From Paracoccaceae bacterium (GTDB taxonomy: Bacteria > Pseudomonadota > Alphaproteobacteria > Rhodobacterales > Rhodobacteraceae): DNA of 6,283 nt. The stretch covers positions 1 to 6,283 of the forward strand of contig SLPP01000127.1 in assembly GCA_007131945.1 (NCBI GenBank), given 5' to 3'. Shown here in pieces: positions 1-6,283 of the stretch. The stretch's first letter is position 1; each line of letters opens with the position of its first letter. Position numbers and translations under genes: made by a program. A model generated the notes under the pieces. That model did no database searches and was not told where the DNA came from. It saw nothing but the letters and a program-made list of their open reading frames with translations.

Positions 1-694
1 CGCGCCGGTGCCGCGACCGGCACCCCAGCGCCCGCCGGCTGCCGCCACGCCGAGCCCGCCCGCGCCGGCGCAACCGGTGTCGGCCGCGGCGACGCCCGGC
101 GGCGATGACGCCGCGGTTCGGGCCTTCCTCGCGGCCCTCGGCGCCGAGGACATCGACCTGCCCGAGGCCGAACGGGAAGCGACGATGGCCCGGCTCGGCG
201 CGACGATGCGGGTGATGATAACCGGCCTGCGGGAGGTGCTGATGACCCGCACCTCGATCAAGAGCGAATTCCGCATCGAACAGACCCGGATCAGTGCCGG
301 CGACAACAATCCGCTGAAATTCTCGGTCAGCCCCGACCAGGCGATCGAGGCGATGGTACGGCCGCGGGCGCGGGGCTACCTGGGCGCACAGGCCGCGGCC
401 GAGCAGGCGCTCGATGACATCAAGGCCCACGAGGTGGCGATGGTCACCGGGATGGAGGCGGCGCTGCGCGGCATCCTGCGCAAGCTCGATCCGGCGGCGC
501 TTTCGGGCAGGATCGAATCCGGCGGCGGGATCGGGCGGCTACTGAAGGGCAGGAAGGCGCTTTACTGGGAAGCCTACGAGAAGATGTATGGCGAGATCTC
601 GGACCAGGCGACGAGCGACTTCCACGAGATCTTCAGCCGCGAATTCGCCGAGGCGTACCGGAAGCAGTTGGAAAAACTGAAACGCGAAAGATGA
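1..694 (+). CDS. tagH: T6SS FHA-domain regulator TagH/Fha, C-terminal part (5' end outside window)
   Basis: This reading frame enters at the left edge (first full codon at base 2) and ends at TGA 692-694, giving 230 residues. The first ~35 residues are a Pro/Ala-rich linker of low complexity. From about base 110 the sequence matches the conserved C-terminal domain of T6SS FHA proteins as I know the family: a Thr-Ser-Ile-Lys-Ser-Glu-Phe-Arg stretch, the hallmark NNPLKFS (bases 305-325), a GYLGA plus DDIKAHE segment, and an aromatic-rich tail (ALYWEAYEKMYGE, then FHEIFSREFAEAYRKQ). The phosphothreonine-reading FHA domain is normally N-terminal and must lie upstream; I cannot see it. In the family this cytoplasmic protein links kinase/phosphatase signalling (PpkA/PppA) to T6SS assembly. 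A GTG at base 8 is in frame, but it sits inside the linker and is not a credible true start. It is followed by tssK, which supports the call. Confidence 0.9.
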   Translation, partial: APVPRPAPQRPPAAATPSPPAPAQPVSAAATPGGDDAAVRAFLAALGAEDIDLPEAEREATMARLGATMRVMITGLREVLMTRTSIKSEFRIEQTRISAGDNNPLKFSVSPDQAIEAMVRPRARGYLGAQAAAEQALDDIKAHEVAMVTGMEAALRGILRKLDPAALSGRIESGGGIGRLLKGRKALYWEAYEKMYGEISDQATSDFHEIFSREFAEAYRKQLEKLKRER

Positions 695-741
695 GGCGGG
701 CAATGACGAGTGCGAGGGGGATGTGCCGTGTCCTGGGATAG
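691..741 (+). other. Possible 16-codon mini-ORF bridging tagH and tssK
   Basis: ATG 691 overlaps the tagH stop as ATGA and opens a frame with further ATGs at 703 and 721. It ends at TAG 739-741, just inside tssK, in a different frame from both neighbours. It could be chance in a short gap. It could also carry terminating ribosomes from tagH across to the tssK start at 728. No clear ribosome binding site precedes ATG 691, and the peptide resembles nothing I know, so I do not call it a gene. Confidence 0.2.
714..720 (+). promoter_or_regulatory. Ribosome binding site deciding the tssK start
   Basis: The purine run GAGGGGG lies 7 bases before GTG 728. This is ideal spacing for that start. The upstream in-frame GTG at 710 would have the run inside its own coding sequence and has no comparable site before it. 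Confidence 0.7.
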
Positions 742-2068
742 CAAGGTGCTGTGGACCGAGGGCCTGTTCCTGCAGCCGCATCATTTCCAGCAGGCCGACC
801 GTCACACAGAGGCGCTGGTCGCGGGCCTCGCGCATCGCCTGACGCCGTATGCCTGGGGGCTGTCGCAGCTGGAGATCGACGACGAGGCGCTGAAGGTCGG
901 CAAGTTCGCCCTGAAGTCCTGCGCCGGGCTGACCCAGGACGGGATGGTGTTCCGCGTCCCGCAGACCGACGATCACCCACCGGCGATGGAGGTGCCCGAC
1001 ACGATCCGCGACTGCGTCGTCTACCTGACCGTGCCGCAACGCCGCCAGGGGGCGAGCGAGGTCGACCTGACCGGTGCCGAGAACTCGGCAAGCCGGCTGC
1101 GCCCGGCCGAGGTCGAGGTGACCGACTCGATGAGCACGGACCGCAAGCCGGTGACGCTGGGCGTGGGCAAGCTGCGCCTGCAGTTCGGGCTGGCCGTCGA
1201 CGACCTTGCCGACAAGCTGAAGATCCCGCTCGCGCGTATCGTCGAGGTGCAGCCCGATCGCCGCATCATCCTCGACACCGCCTTCATGGCAAGCGCCCTC
1301 GACGCCCGCGCGGTGCCGCCGCTCGACGGTTTCATCCGCGAGATGGAGGGGCTGCTCTCGCATCGGATGACGGTGCTTTCGGGCCGACTGGTCGAAAGCG
1401 GCCCGGCGCGGGCGGCGGCCGAGATCCAGGACTTCCTGCTCCTGATGGTGGTCAATCGCGCGCTGCCGGTCTTTCGCCACATGGCGCAGATCGAGAACGT
1501 CCATCCCGCGACCGCCTATGCCGAATGCATGCGGCTCGCGGGGGAACTCGCCACCTTCATGGCCGGCGACAAGCGCGTGCCGGAGTTTCCGCCCTACCGC
1601 CACGACGACTTGGCGCGGACCTTCCAGCCGGTGATCCGGTCGCTGCGCCAGTTCCTCAGCGCGGTGCTCGAATCGACGGCGATCCGGATCCCGCTCGAGC
1701 CGCGGAAATACGGCATCTCGGTAGGGATCATCGCCGACCGCAAGCTGATCGGCAATGCGGGCTTCGTTCTTGCCGTCAAGGCCGACATCCCCGACGAGGC
1801 GGTGCGGCGGCATTTCGCGGGTCACGCCAAGATCGGCCCGGTCGAGGAAATCCGGCAGCTGGTCAATTCGGCGCTGCCGGGGATCGCGCTGCGCCCGTTG
1901 CCGGTCGCGCCACGGCAGATCCCCTACAATGCCGGGGTGGTCTATTTCCAGCTCGATGCCGAAAGCGCCTACTGGCGGAAGATGACCACGTCGGGCGGGA
2001 TCGCCGTGCATGTCTCGGGCGACTATCCGGGCCTGACGATGAATCTGTGGGCGATCCGGAACGCCTGA
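728..2068 (+). CDS. tssK: T6SS baseplate subunit TssK
   Basis: TssK is the cytoplasmic trimeric adaptor that joins the T6SS baseplate to the TssL/TssM membrane complex. With the GTG start at 728 the protein has 446 residues, the usual size. It opens with the family signature MSWDSKVLWTEGLFLQPHHF (residues 1-20). The N-terminal shoulder and middle neck regions follow. From about residue 315 (near IRIPLEPRKYGISVGI) comes the C-terminal head domain, the part that contacts the membrane complex in studied TssK proteins. The end carries the typical YFQLD...YW...SGGIAVHV...GDYPGL...LWAIR pattern. An in-frame GTG at 710 would add six residues (M-R-G-G-C-A). I reject it because the family begins at the SWD segment and the ribosome binding site at 714-720 fits 728. 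The gene lies 33 bases after tagH and 19 bases before tssL, consistent with one transcript. No frameshift or missing block was seen. Confidence 0.96.
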   Translation: MSWDSKVLWTEGLFLQPHHFQQADRHTEALVAGLAHRLTPYAWGLSQLEIDDEALKVGKFALKSCAGLTQDGMVFRVPQTDDHPPAMEVPDTIRDCVVYLTVPQRRQGASEVDLTGAENSASRLRPAEVEVTDSMSTDRKPVTLGVGKLRLQFGLAVDDLADKLKIPLARIVEVQPDRRIILDTAFMASALDARAVPPLDGFIREMEGLLSHRMTVLSGRLVESGPARAAAEIQDFLLLMVVNRALPVFRHMAQIENVHPATAYAECMRLAGELATFMAGDKRVPEFPPYRHDDLARTFQPVIRSLRQFLSAVLESTAIRIPLEPRKYGISVGIIADRKLIGNAGFVLAVKADIPDEAVRRHFAGHAKIGPVEEIRQLVNSALPGIALRPLPVAPRQIPYNAGVVYFQLDAESAYWRKMTTSGGIAVHVSGDYPGLTMNLWAIRNA

Positions 2069-2075
2069 TCGCCGC

Positions 2076-2082
2076 AGGGAGG
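2076..2082 (+). promoter_or_regulatory. Ribosome binding site of tssL
   Basis: AGGGAGG lies in the 19-base gap after the tssK stop, with a 5-base spacer (CAAAA) before ATG 2088. It is a strong match to the Shine-Dalgarno consensus and fixes the tssL start. Confidence 0.75.
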
Positions 2083-2087
2083 CAAAA

Positions 2088-3461
2088 ATGTCCGACCCCG
2101 ATCCCTTCGCCGAACCGGATGACACCGACAAGACGGTGATCCGGCCCAATCCGGGCGCGCGCCGGCCGGTCGGCGCCCAGCCCGGCCCCGCGACGCAGAC
2201 CCCGGCCCCGCAGCCCGCCGCCACGCCAGCGGCCGCGCGCCCAGCCGGCGGTGCCGGTCCGGTCGGGATGGCGCCAACCGGGATGAACGAACTCGTGGCG
2301 CTGGCGACGCCGCTCTTCTCGCTGATCAGCCGGATCCGCAACCGGGCCCAGCATCTCGATCCCGAGAAGCTGCGCCAGGCTGTCGTCGCCGAGATGCGCC
2401 GCTTCGAGGAAGCCGCGCTCAAGGCGCGGATCGAGCCGAAGAACATCAAGGTCGCGCGCTACGCGCTATGCGCGACGCTCGACGATGTGGTGCTCAACAC
2501 CCCCTGGGGCGACCAGTCCAGCTGGGGCCTGCACTCGATGGTCGCGACCTTCCACCGCGAGACGGTCGGCGGCGACCGGTTCTACGACCTGCTCTCGCGG
2601 CTGGAACAGGATCCGGCGAACAACATCGACCTGCTCGAGTTCATGTACATGTGCCTGTCGCTGGGCTTCGAGGGGCGGCTACGCGTGGACCGGGCCGGCG
2701 CCACGCGCCACCAGGAGATCCGGACGGGGTTGGCGAGCATCATCAAGGCGCAGCGCGGCGCGCCGGAACAGGATCTGTCGCCGAACTGGCAGGGGGTGGA
2801 CCGGCCGCACCGGCCGCTTTCCGCCTGGCGGCCGGTCTGGCTCGCCACGGCGGCGCTGGCCGCGATCCTGGCGCTCAGCTATACCGGGCTGTCCTGGGCG
2901 CTGGGCAACAGCACGCAGCGGCTGATCGGCCAGCTGGCGGCGATCGACACCGGCAGCGTGCCGCAGATGTCGCGTCCGGCACCGCCCCCACCCGCGCCGC
3001 CGCCCACCAGGCGCGAGGTGGCGCAGGTCGAGACCGTTTCGGGCTTCCTGTCCGAAGAGATCGCCGAGGGCCTGATCGAGGTCCTCGAGGACGGCAACGC
3101 GCTGACCATCCGGATCGCCGGGGCGGCGATGTTCGCCTCGGCCTCGGACGTGCTGCAGGACCGCTACCGCGTGCCGCTCGAGCGCGTCGCCAATGCGCTC
3201 AACGAGGTCGAGGGCCGGGTGATCGTGGCCGGACATTCCGACAGCATCCCGATCCGCACCGCGCGGTTTCCGTCGAACACGCATCTGTCGCTGGCCCGCG
3301 CGACGACGGTCAAGGACTTCCTCACCCGGCTGCTCGACGAACCCGGCCGGCTCACCGCCGAAGGCCGGGCCGAGCGCGAGCCGATCGCCGACAATGCCAC
3401 GCCCGAGGGTCGCGCGGCGAACCGGCGCATCGAGGTCATCCTGATCCGGGAGGACACGTGA
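2088..3461 (+). CDS. tssL: T6SS membrane protein TssL (DotU type) with C-terminal OmpA/MotB peptidoglycan-binding domain
   Basis: TssL is an inner-membrane component of the T6SS trans-envelope complex and partners TssM and TssK. The 457 residues divide as follows. Residues 1-65 form an acidic then Pro/Ala-rich disordered tail with a TVIRP motif at 16-20. Residues ~66-225 are the cytoplasmic DotU domain, with the conserved YALCATLDDVVLNTPWG (125-141), FHRE..GGDRFY and LLEFMYMCLSLGFEGRLRV (182-200). A membrane helix lies at ~250-272. A proline-rich periplasmic linker follows at ~296-307. Residues ~320-457 are an OmpA-like domain. That domain keeps the peptidoglycan-contacting residues by alignment to OmpA, Asp385 (GHSDS) and Arg404 (LSLARA), and ends in the typical EGRAANRRIEV (440-450). 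Short TssL proteins lack this domain and rely on a separate partner such as TagL; here anchoring is built in. The stop codon overlaps the start of tssM by one base. Confidence 0.96.
   Translation: MSDPDPFAEPDDTDKTVIRPNPGARRPVGAQPGPATQTPAPQPAATPAAARPAGGAGPVGMAPTGMNELVALATPLFSLISRIRNRAQHLDPEKLRQAVVAEMRRFEEAALKARIEPKNIKVARYALCATLDDVVLNTPWGDQSSWGLHSMVATFHRETVGGDRFYDLLSRLEQDPANNIDLLEFMYMCLSLGFEGRLRVDRAGATRHQEIRTGLASIIKAQRGAPEQDLSPNWQGVDRPHRPLSAWRPVWLATAALAAILALSYTGLSWALGNSTQRLIGQLAAIDTGSVPQMSRPAPPPPAPPPTRREVAQVETVSGFLSEEIAEGLIEVLEDGNALTIRIAGAAMFASASDVLQDRYRVPLERVANALNEVEGRVIVAGHSDSIPIRTARFPSNTHLSLARATTVKDFLTRLLDEPGRLTAEGRAEREPIADNATPEGRAANRRIEVILIREDT
2124..2147 (+). other. Candidate phosphothreonine/FHA-docking motif in the TssL N-terminus
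   Basis: These bases encode residues 13-20 of TssL, Thr-Asp-Lys-Thr-Val-Ile-Arg-Pro, in an otherwise acidic and disordered tail (DPDPFAEPDD before it). From established work on Agrobacterium tumefaciens, PpkA phosphorylates an N-terminal threonine of TssL (Thr14 as I recall), and the phosphorylated form is bound by Fha to activate secretion. Thr16 here sits at a comparable place in a similar context, with Thr13 as an alternative. That it is phosphorylated in this organism is inference. Confidence 0.55.
3448..3454 (+). promoter_or_regulatory. Ribosome binding site of tssM, inside the end of tssL
   Basis: GGGAGGA lies within the last codons of tssL, 6-7 bases before ATG 3461. An in-frame GTG at 3458 directly precedes the ATG, but its spacing would be only about 4 bases, so ATG 3461 is preferred. 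The two choices differ by one residue. Confidence 0.65.
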
Positions 3462-6283
3462 TGCCGTGGCTCCGCTTCCTGGGCCTTCTCGGCGGGGTCA
3501 ATCCCGCCATCGCCGCCGCGGTGTCGGCCCTCAGCCTGTGCGTTTGGTACTTCGGCCCGATGCTGCGCCTCGCGGGCTTCGACCCGTTCGCCACGCAGAC
3601 CAGCCGTATCGTCACCATCGCCGTCATCGTGCTCGGCGGTCTGGGCTACATCGGCTTCACCTGGTTCCGCAATCGCCGGCGCGAGAAGCGCATGGCCGAG
3701 GAGATGGTCGCGGGCGCCGAGGGCGAGCCCACCGACGCGGTGGTGCGCGCCGAGATCGACGAGCTGCGCGAGAAGCTGCGAAAGGCGCTCGCCACGCTGC
3801 GCAAGTCGCGGCTCGGGCGGCGGCATCTCTACGAGCTGCCCTGGTACGTGATGATCGGCCCGCCCGGCGCCGGCAAGACCACCGCGATCGTCAATTCCGG
3901 GCTCAAGTTCCCGCTTGCCGACGAGATGGGCAAGAGCGCGCTCGGCGGCGTCGGCGGCACGCGCAACTGCGACTGGTGGTTCACCAACGAGGCCGTGCTG
4001 ATCGACACGGCCGGGCGCTACACCACGCAGGAAAGCGACGCCGATGTCGACAACGCCGCCTGGCTCGGGTTTCTCTCGCTGCTTAAGAAGTACCGCAAGC
4101 GCCAGCCGATCAACGGCGCCATCGTCGCGATCAGCCTGTCGGACCTGTCGCTGCAGGACGAGATCACCCGCAAGAGCCACGCCCAGGCCGTGCGCCGGCG
4201 GTTGAACGAGCTGCGCACCAAGCTGGGCGTGCGCTTTCCGGTCTATGTCCTCTTCACCAAGGCCGACCTGATCGCCGGTTTCGCCGAGTTCTTCGACGGG
4301 CTCGGCAAGGAGGCGCGCGAACAGGTCTGGGGCTTCACCCTGCCGCTGAAGAAGGCCAGCCAGGAGGACTCGCCCCTGGCCGGGTTCGATGTGCAGTTCC
4401 AGGCGCTCCTCGACCGGCTCAACACGCAGCTCGTCGGGCGCATGCAGGTCGAGACCGATCCGCAACGCCGCAGCCTGATCGCGGGCTTCCCGGCGCAGGT
4501 CGCCTCGGTCCAGCCGGTGGCGCGCGACTTCCTCGACGAGCTCTTCATCGAAAGCCGTTTCGAGGAGCGCCCCTTCCTGCGCGGTGTCTATTTCACCTCG
4601 GGCACGCAGGAAGGCACGCCGATCGACCGGCTGATGATGGGCATGGCGCGCACCTTCGGGATCGGCCGCCAGGCGATCGGCACGGGATCGGGCACCGGAC
4701 GATCCTTCTTCCTGACGCGTCTCTTCCAGGGCGTGATCTTCCCCGAGGCCGGGCTCGTCTCGGCGGACGACAGGATCGAGCGGCGCTACCGGATCACCCG
4801 CGCCGCCGCCATCGCCGCGGTCCTCATCATCTCGGTGGCGATGACCGCGCTCTGGACGCGGAGCTATCTCGGCAACCGGGCGCTGGTGGCCGAGGCGGCC
4901 GAGCAGGTCGATGTCTACCGCGCCGCCGCCGCGCAGATCCCGGCCAGCCCGATTAGCGACACCGACCTGCCCGCCATCGTCCCGGCGCTGAACACGCTGC
5001 GCGACATGCACGGCAATCCCGCCTCGGGGCCGCATCCCGTGCCGGCAGCGCTGACCTGGGGCCTCTATCAGGGCGGCGCCATCGGCAACGAGGCGGCTCT
5101 CGCCTATCGCGCGGCGCTCAACCAGCACATGCTGCCGCGGCTGCTTCTGCGCCTCGAGGAGGTGATGCAGATCAACCTCAACGACCAGGACGTGCTCTAC
5201 GACGCGCTCAAGGTCTACCTGGTGCTCGGCGGGCGCGGGCCGACGAACGCCGCCATGATCCGCGACTGGTTCCGCGAGGATTGGGAACTCGCCTATCCCG
5301 GCGTGCAGCGCGAAGGTCTGCGCGAGGATCTTCAAGGACATCTGGCAGCGATGCTCGCGCAGCCGCTCGTGCGGATCCCGCTGAACGGTCCCCTGGTCGA
5401 GCGCGCGCAGGACATCCTGCGCGAGATGCCGATGGCGCAGCGGGTCTACAACGGCATTCTCAGCAGCCCGCGGGTCCACGAACTGCCGCCCTGGCGCGTC
5501 TCGGAAGCGGCGGGGCCGGCGGTCTCGCGCGTCTTCAGCCGCTCCTCCGGCCGGACCCTCGCCGAGGGGGTCGAGGGCGTCTTCACCCGGCGCGGCTTCC
5601 AGCAGGTCTTCCTGGTCGAAGCGGTGAGCGTCGCGCAACGCATCCAGCGCGAAAGCTACGTGCTGGGTACCGAAGCCGACCGCGAGCCCAGCGAAGCGGC
5701 AATGATCGAGCTCAGCCGCGACGTGCTGAACCTCTACTACAACGACTTCGTCGGGCGCTACGAGGGCGTCCTCGCCGATGTCGACATCGTGCCGCTGGAA
5801 TCGCTCAGCCACGCGGTGGAGGTGACCAACGTCCTCGTCGGCCCGGCCTCGCCGGTGGTCAACCTGCTCAAGGCCGTCGCGCACGAGACCCGGCTCACCG
5901 AGCGCGGCGAGGAGGGGTTGGCCGGGCTGCTGACCTCGGGGCTGGGGGTGCAGGAGCGCATCCTGCTCGAGGCGCTGGAACGGCGCGACGGCGCGCCCGG
6001 TCGCTATGTCGAGCAGCGCTTCGAATGGTTGCACGAGCTCGTCACCGCGCCCGAGGGGCTGCCCTCGCCGCTCGACGAGCTGATGCAGATGCTGGGCGAC
6101 GTGAACCAGGAACTGAGCCGTCTTTCCTTCACCCGCGACGAGGGATTCGTCGGCCTGCCCGACGACAACCCGCTGGCGCGGTTCCAGCGCGCCACCGCCC
6201 GGCTCGAAGGGCCGATGCAGCGCTGGGCGACGCAGATCGCCACCGGCTCGTCCGGCATCACCGCCGAGGGCACGCGGGCGCAG
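3461..6283 (+). CDS. tssM: T6SS membrane protein TssM (IcmF family), N-terminal 941 residues (3' end outside window)
   Basis: TssM is the large inner-membrane protein of the T6SS membrane complex; its periplasmic part reaches toward the outer membrane. The frame is open from ATG 3461 to the last base, 941 codons with no stop. Family members usually have about 1,100-1,200 residues, so a C-terminal portion is missing only because the window ends. Two membrane helices lie at ~15-37 and ~48-68. A cytoplasmic NTPase-like domain follows, with Walker A GPPGAGKT at 133-140 (bases 3857-3880), a DTAGRY segment at 182-187 and FTKADL at 265-270. Further family marks are FLRGVYFTSGTQEGTPIDRL (372-391) and FFLTRLFQGVIFPEAGLV (416-433). 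A third helix lies at ~447-465, and the rest is periplasmic, including LYDALKVYLVLG near 579-590. The start overlaps the tssL stop (TGATG), which suggests translational coupling. No frameshift was seen up to the window edge. Confidence 0.96.
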   Translation, partial: MPWLRFLGLLGGVNPAIAAAVSALSLCVWYFGPMLRLAGFDPFATQTSRIVTIAVIVLGGLGYIGFTWFRNRRREKRMAEEMVAGAEGEPTDAVVRAEIDELREKLRKALATLRKSRLGRRHLYELPWYVMIGPPGAGKTTAIVNSGLKFPLADEMGKSALGGVGGTRNCDWWFTNEAVLIDTAGRYTTQESDADVDNAAWLGFLSLLKKYRKRQPINGAIVAISLSDLSLQDEITRKSHAQAVRRRLNELRTKLGVRFPVYVLFTKADLIAGFAEFFDGLGKEAREQVWGFTLPLKKASQEDSPLAGFDVQFQALLDRLNTQLVGRMQVETDPQRRSLIAGFPAQVASVQPVARDFLDELFIESRFEERPFLRGVYFTSGTQEGTPIDRLMMGMARTFGIGRQAIGTGSGTGRSFFLTRLFQGVIFPEAGLVSADDRIERRYRITRAAAIAAVLIISVAMTALWTRSYLGNRALVAEAAEQVDVYRAAAAQIPASPISDTDLPAIVPALNTLRDMHGNPASGPHPVPAALTWGLYQGGAIGNEAALAYRAALNQHMLPRLLLRLEEVMQINLNDQDVLYDALKVYLVLGGRGPTNAAMIRDWFREDWELAYPGVQREGLREDLQGHLAAMLAQPLVRIPLNGPLVERAQDILREMPMAQRVYNGILSSPRVHELPPWRVSEAAGPAVSRVFSRSSGRTLAEGVEGVFTRRGFQQVFLVEAVSVAQRIQRESYVLGTEADREPSEAAMIELSRDVLNLYYNDFVGRYEGVLADVDIVPLESLSHAVEVTNVLVGPASPVVNLLKAVAHETRLTERGEEGLAGLLTSGLGVQERILLEALERRDGAPGRYVEQRFEWLHELVTAPEGLPSPLDELMQMLGDVNQELSRLSFTRDEGFVGLPDDNPLARFQRATARLEGPMQRWATQIATGSSGITAEGTRAQ

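Noticed and set aside
1..110. The Pro/Ala-rich repeat-like DNA at the left edge.
   Set aside because: There is no consistent repeat unit. It encodes the flexible linker of TagH, and the composition follows from proline and alanine codons.
695..727. A possible promoter or terminator between tagH and tssK.
   Set aside because: The gap is only 33 bases, shows no inverted repeat followed by a T-run and no -35/-10-like pair, and holds a ribosome binding site. It is better read as an intra-operon spacer.
751..2139. A 462-codon plus-strand frame overlapping nearly all of tssK.
   Set aside because: It is a shifted-frame shadow with Arg/Gly/Ala/Pro-rich low-information sequence. The tssK frame encodes a complete, conserved protein.
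539..2449. A 636-codon open frame on the minus strand opposite tagH, tssK and tssL.
   Set aside because: It is in antisense register with the tagH and tssK codons and is open for the same rare-codon reason. The product has no recognisable motif, and three well-supported plus-strand genes occupy the region.
3466..4086. A 206-codon plus-strand frame inside the start of tssM.
   Set aside because: It is a GC-driven alternative frame, Arg/Ala-rich and without motifs. The tssM frame across the same bases encodes the membrane helices and the Walker A motif.
3164..6034. A 956-codon open frame on the minus strand opposite tssL/tssM.
   Set aside because: Over tssM its codons are the exact reverse complements of the sense codons, so it stays open simply because tssM here uses no TTA, CTA or TCA codons, as expected at this GC content. 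Its translation is a His/Arg/Asp-rich composition with no recognisable domain, while the plus strand is a clear TssM.

Overview
This window is one strand-uniform stretch of a type VI secretion system (T6SS) locus. It holds four consecutive plus-strand genes in the order tagH (3' part only) - tssK - tssL - tssM (5' part only). The DNA is very GC-rich and codons end almost always in G or C. That composition, the gene order, the peptidoglycan-binding type of TssL and a TssL N-terminus carrying a Thr-Val-Ile-Arg-Pro motif fit a proteobacterium. I favour an alphaproteobacterium of Rhodobacterales/Rhizobiales type, but this is inferred from style and not from a marker gene.

Layout: 1-694 is the C-terminal part of a T6SS FHA-domain protein (TagH/Fha); its FHA domain lies upstream of the window. 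728-2068 is TssK, the baseplate-to-membrane-complex adaptor, starting at a GTG with a good ribosome binding site. 2088-3461 is TssL, a DotU-type inner-membrane protein with one transmembrane helix and a C-terminal OmpA/MotB-like peptidoglycan-binding domain. 3461-6283 is TssM (IcmF), open to the window edge; 941 codons are present, including two N-terminal membrane helices, a complete Walker A motif, a third membrane helix and most of the periplasmic part. Gaps are 33 and 19 bases, then a one-base stop/start overlap, so the four genes look like one operon. No promoter, terminator, RNA gene, repeat, CRISPR array or mobile element was seen, and no gene-free stretch exceeds about 35 bases.

How the genes work together: TssL and TssM (with TssJ or a substitute elsewhere) form the trans-envelope membrane complex. 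TssK docks the phage-like baseplate onto the cytoplasmic parts of that complex. TagH is a post-translational regulator that, in systems with a PpkA kinase, reads a phosphothreonine. The most useful observation is that TssL here carries a candidate phosphothreonine site near its N-terminus in the same operon as the FHA protein, as described for Agrobacterium TssL-Fha. Overall this is a recognisable T6SS core and not a new system.
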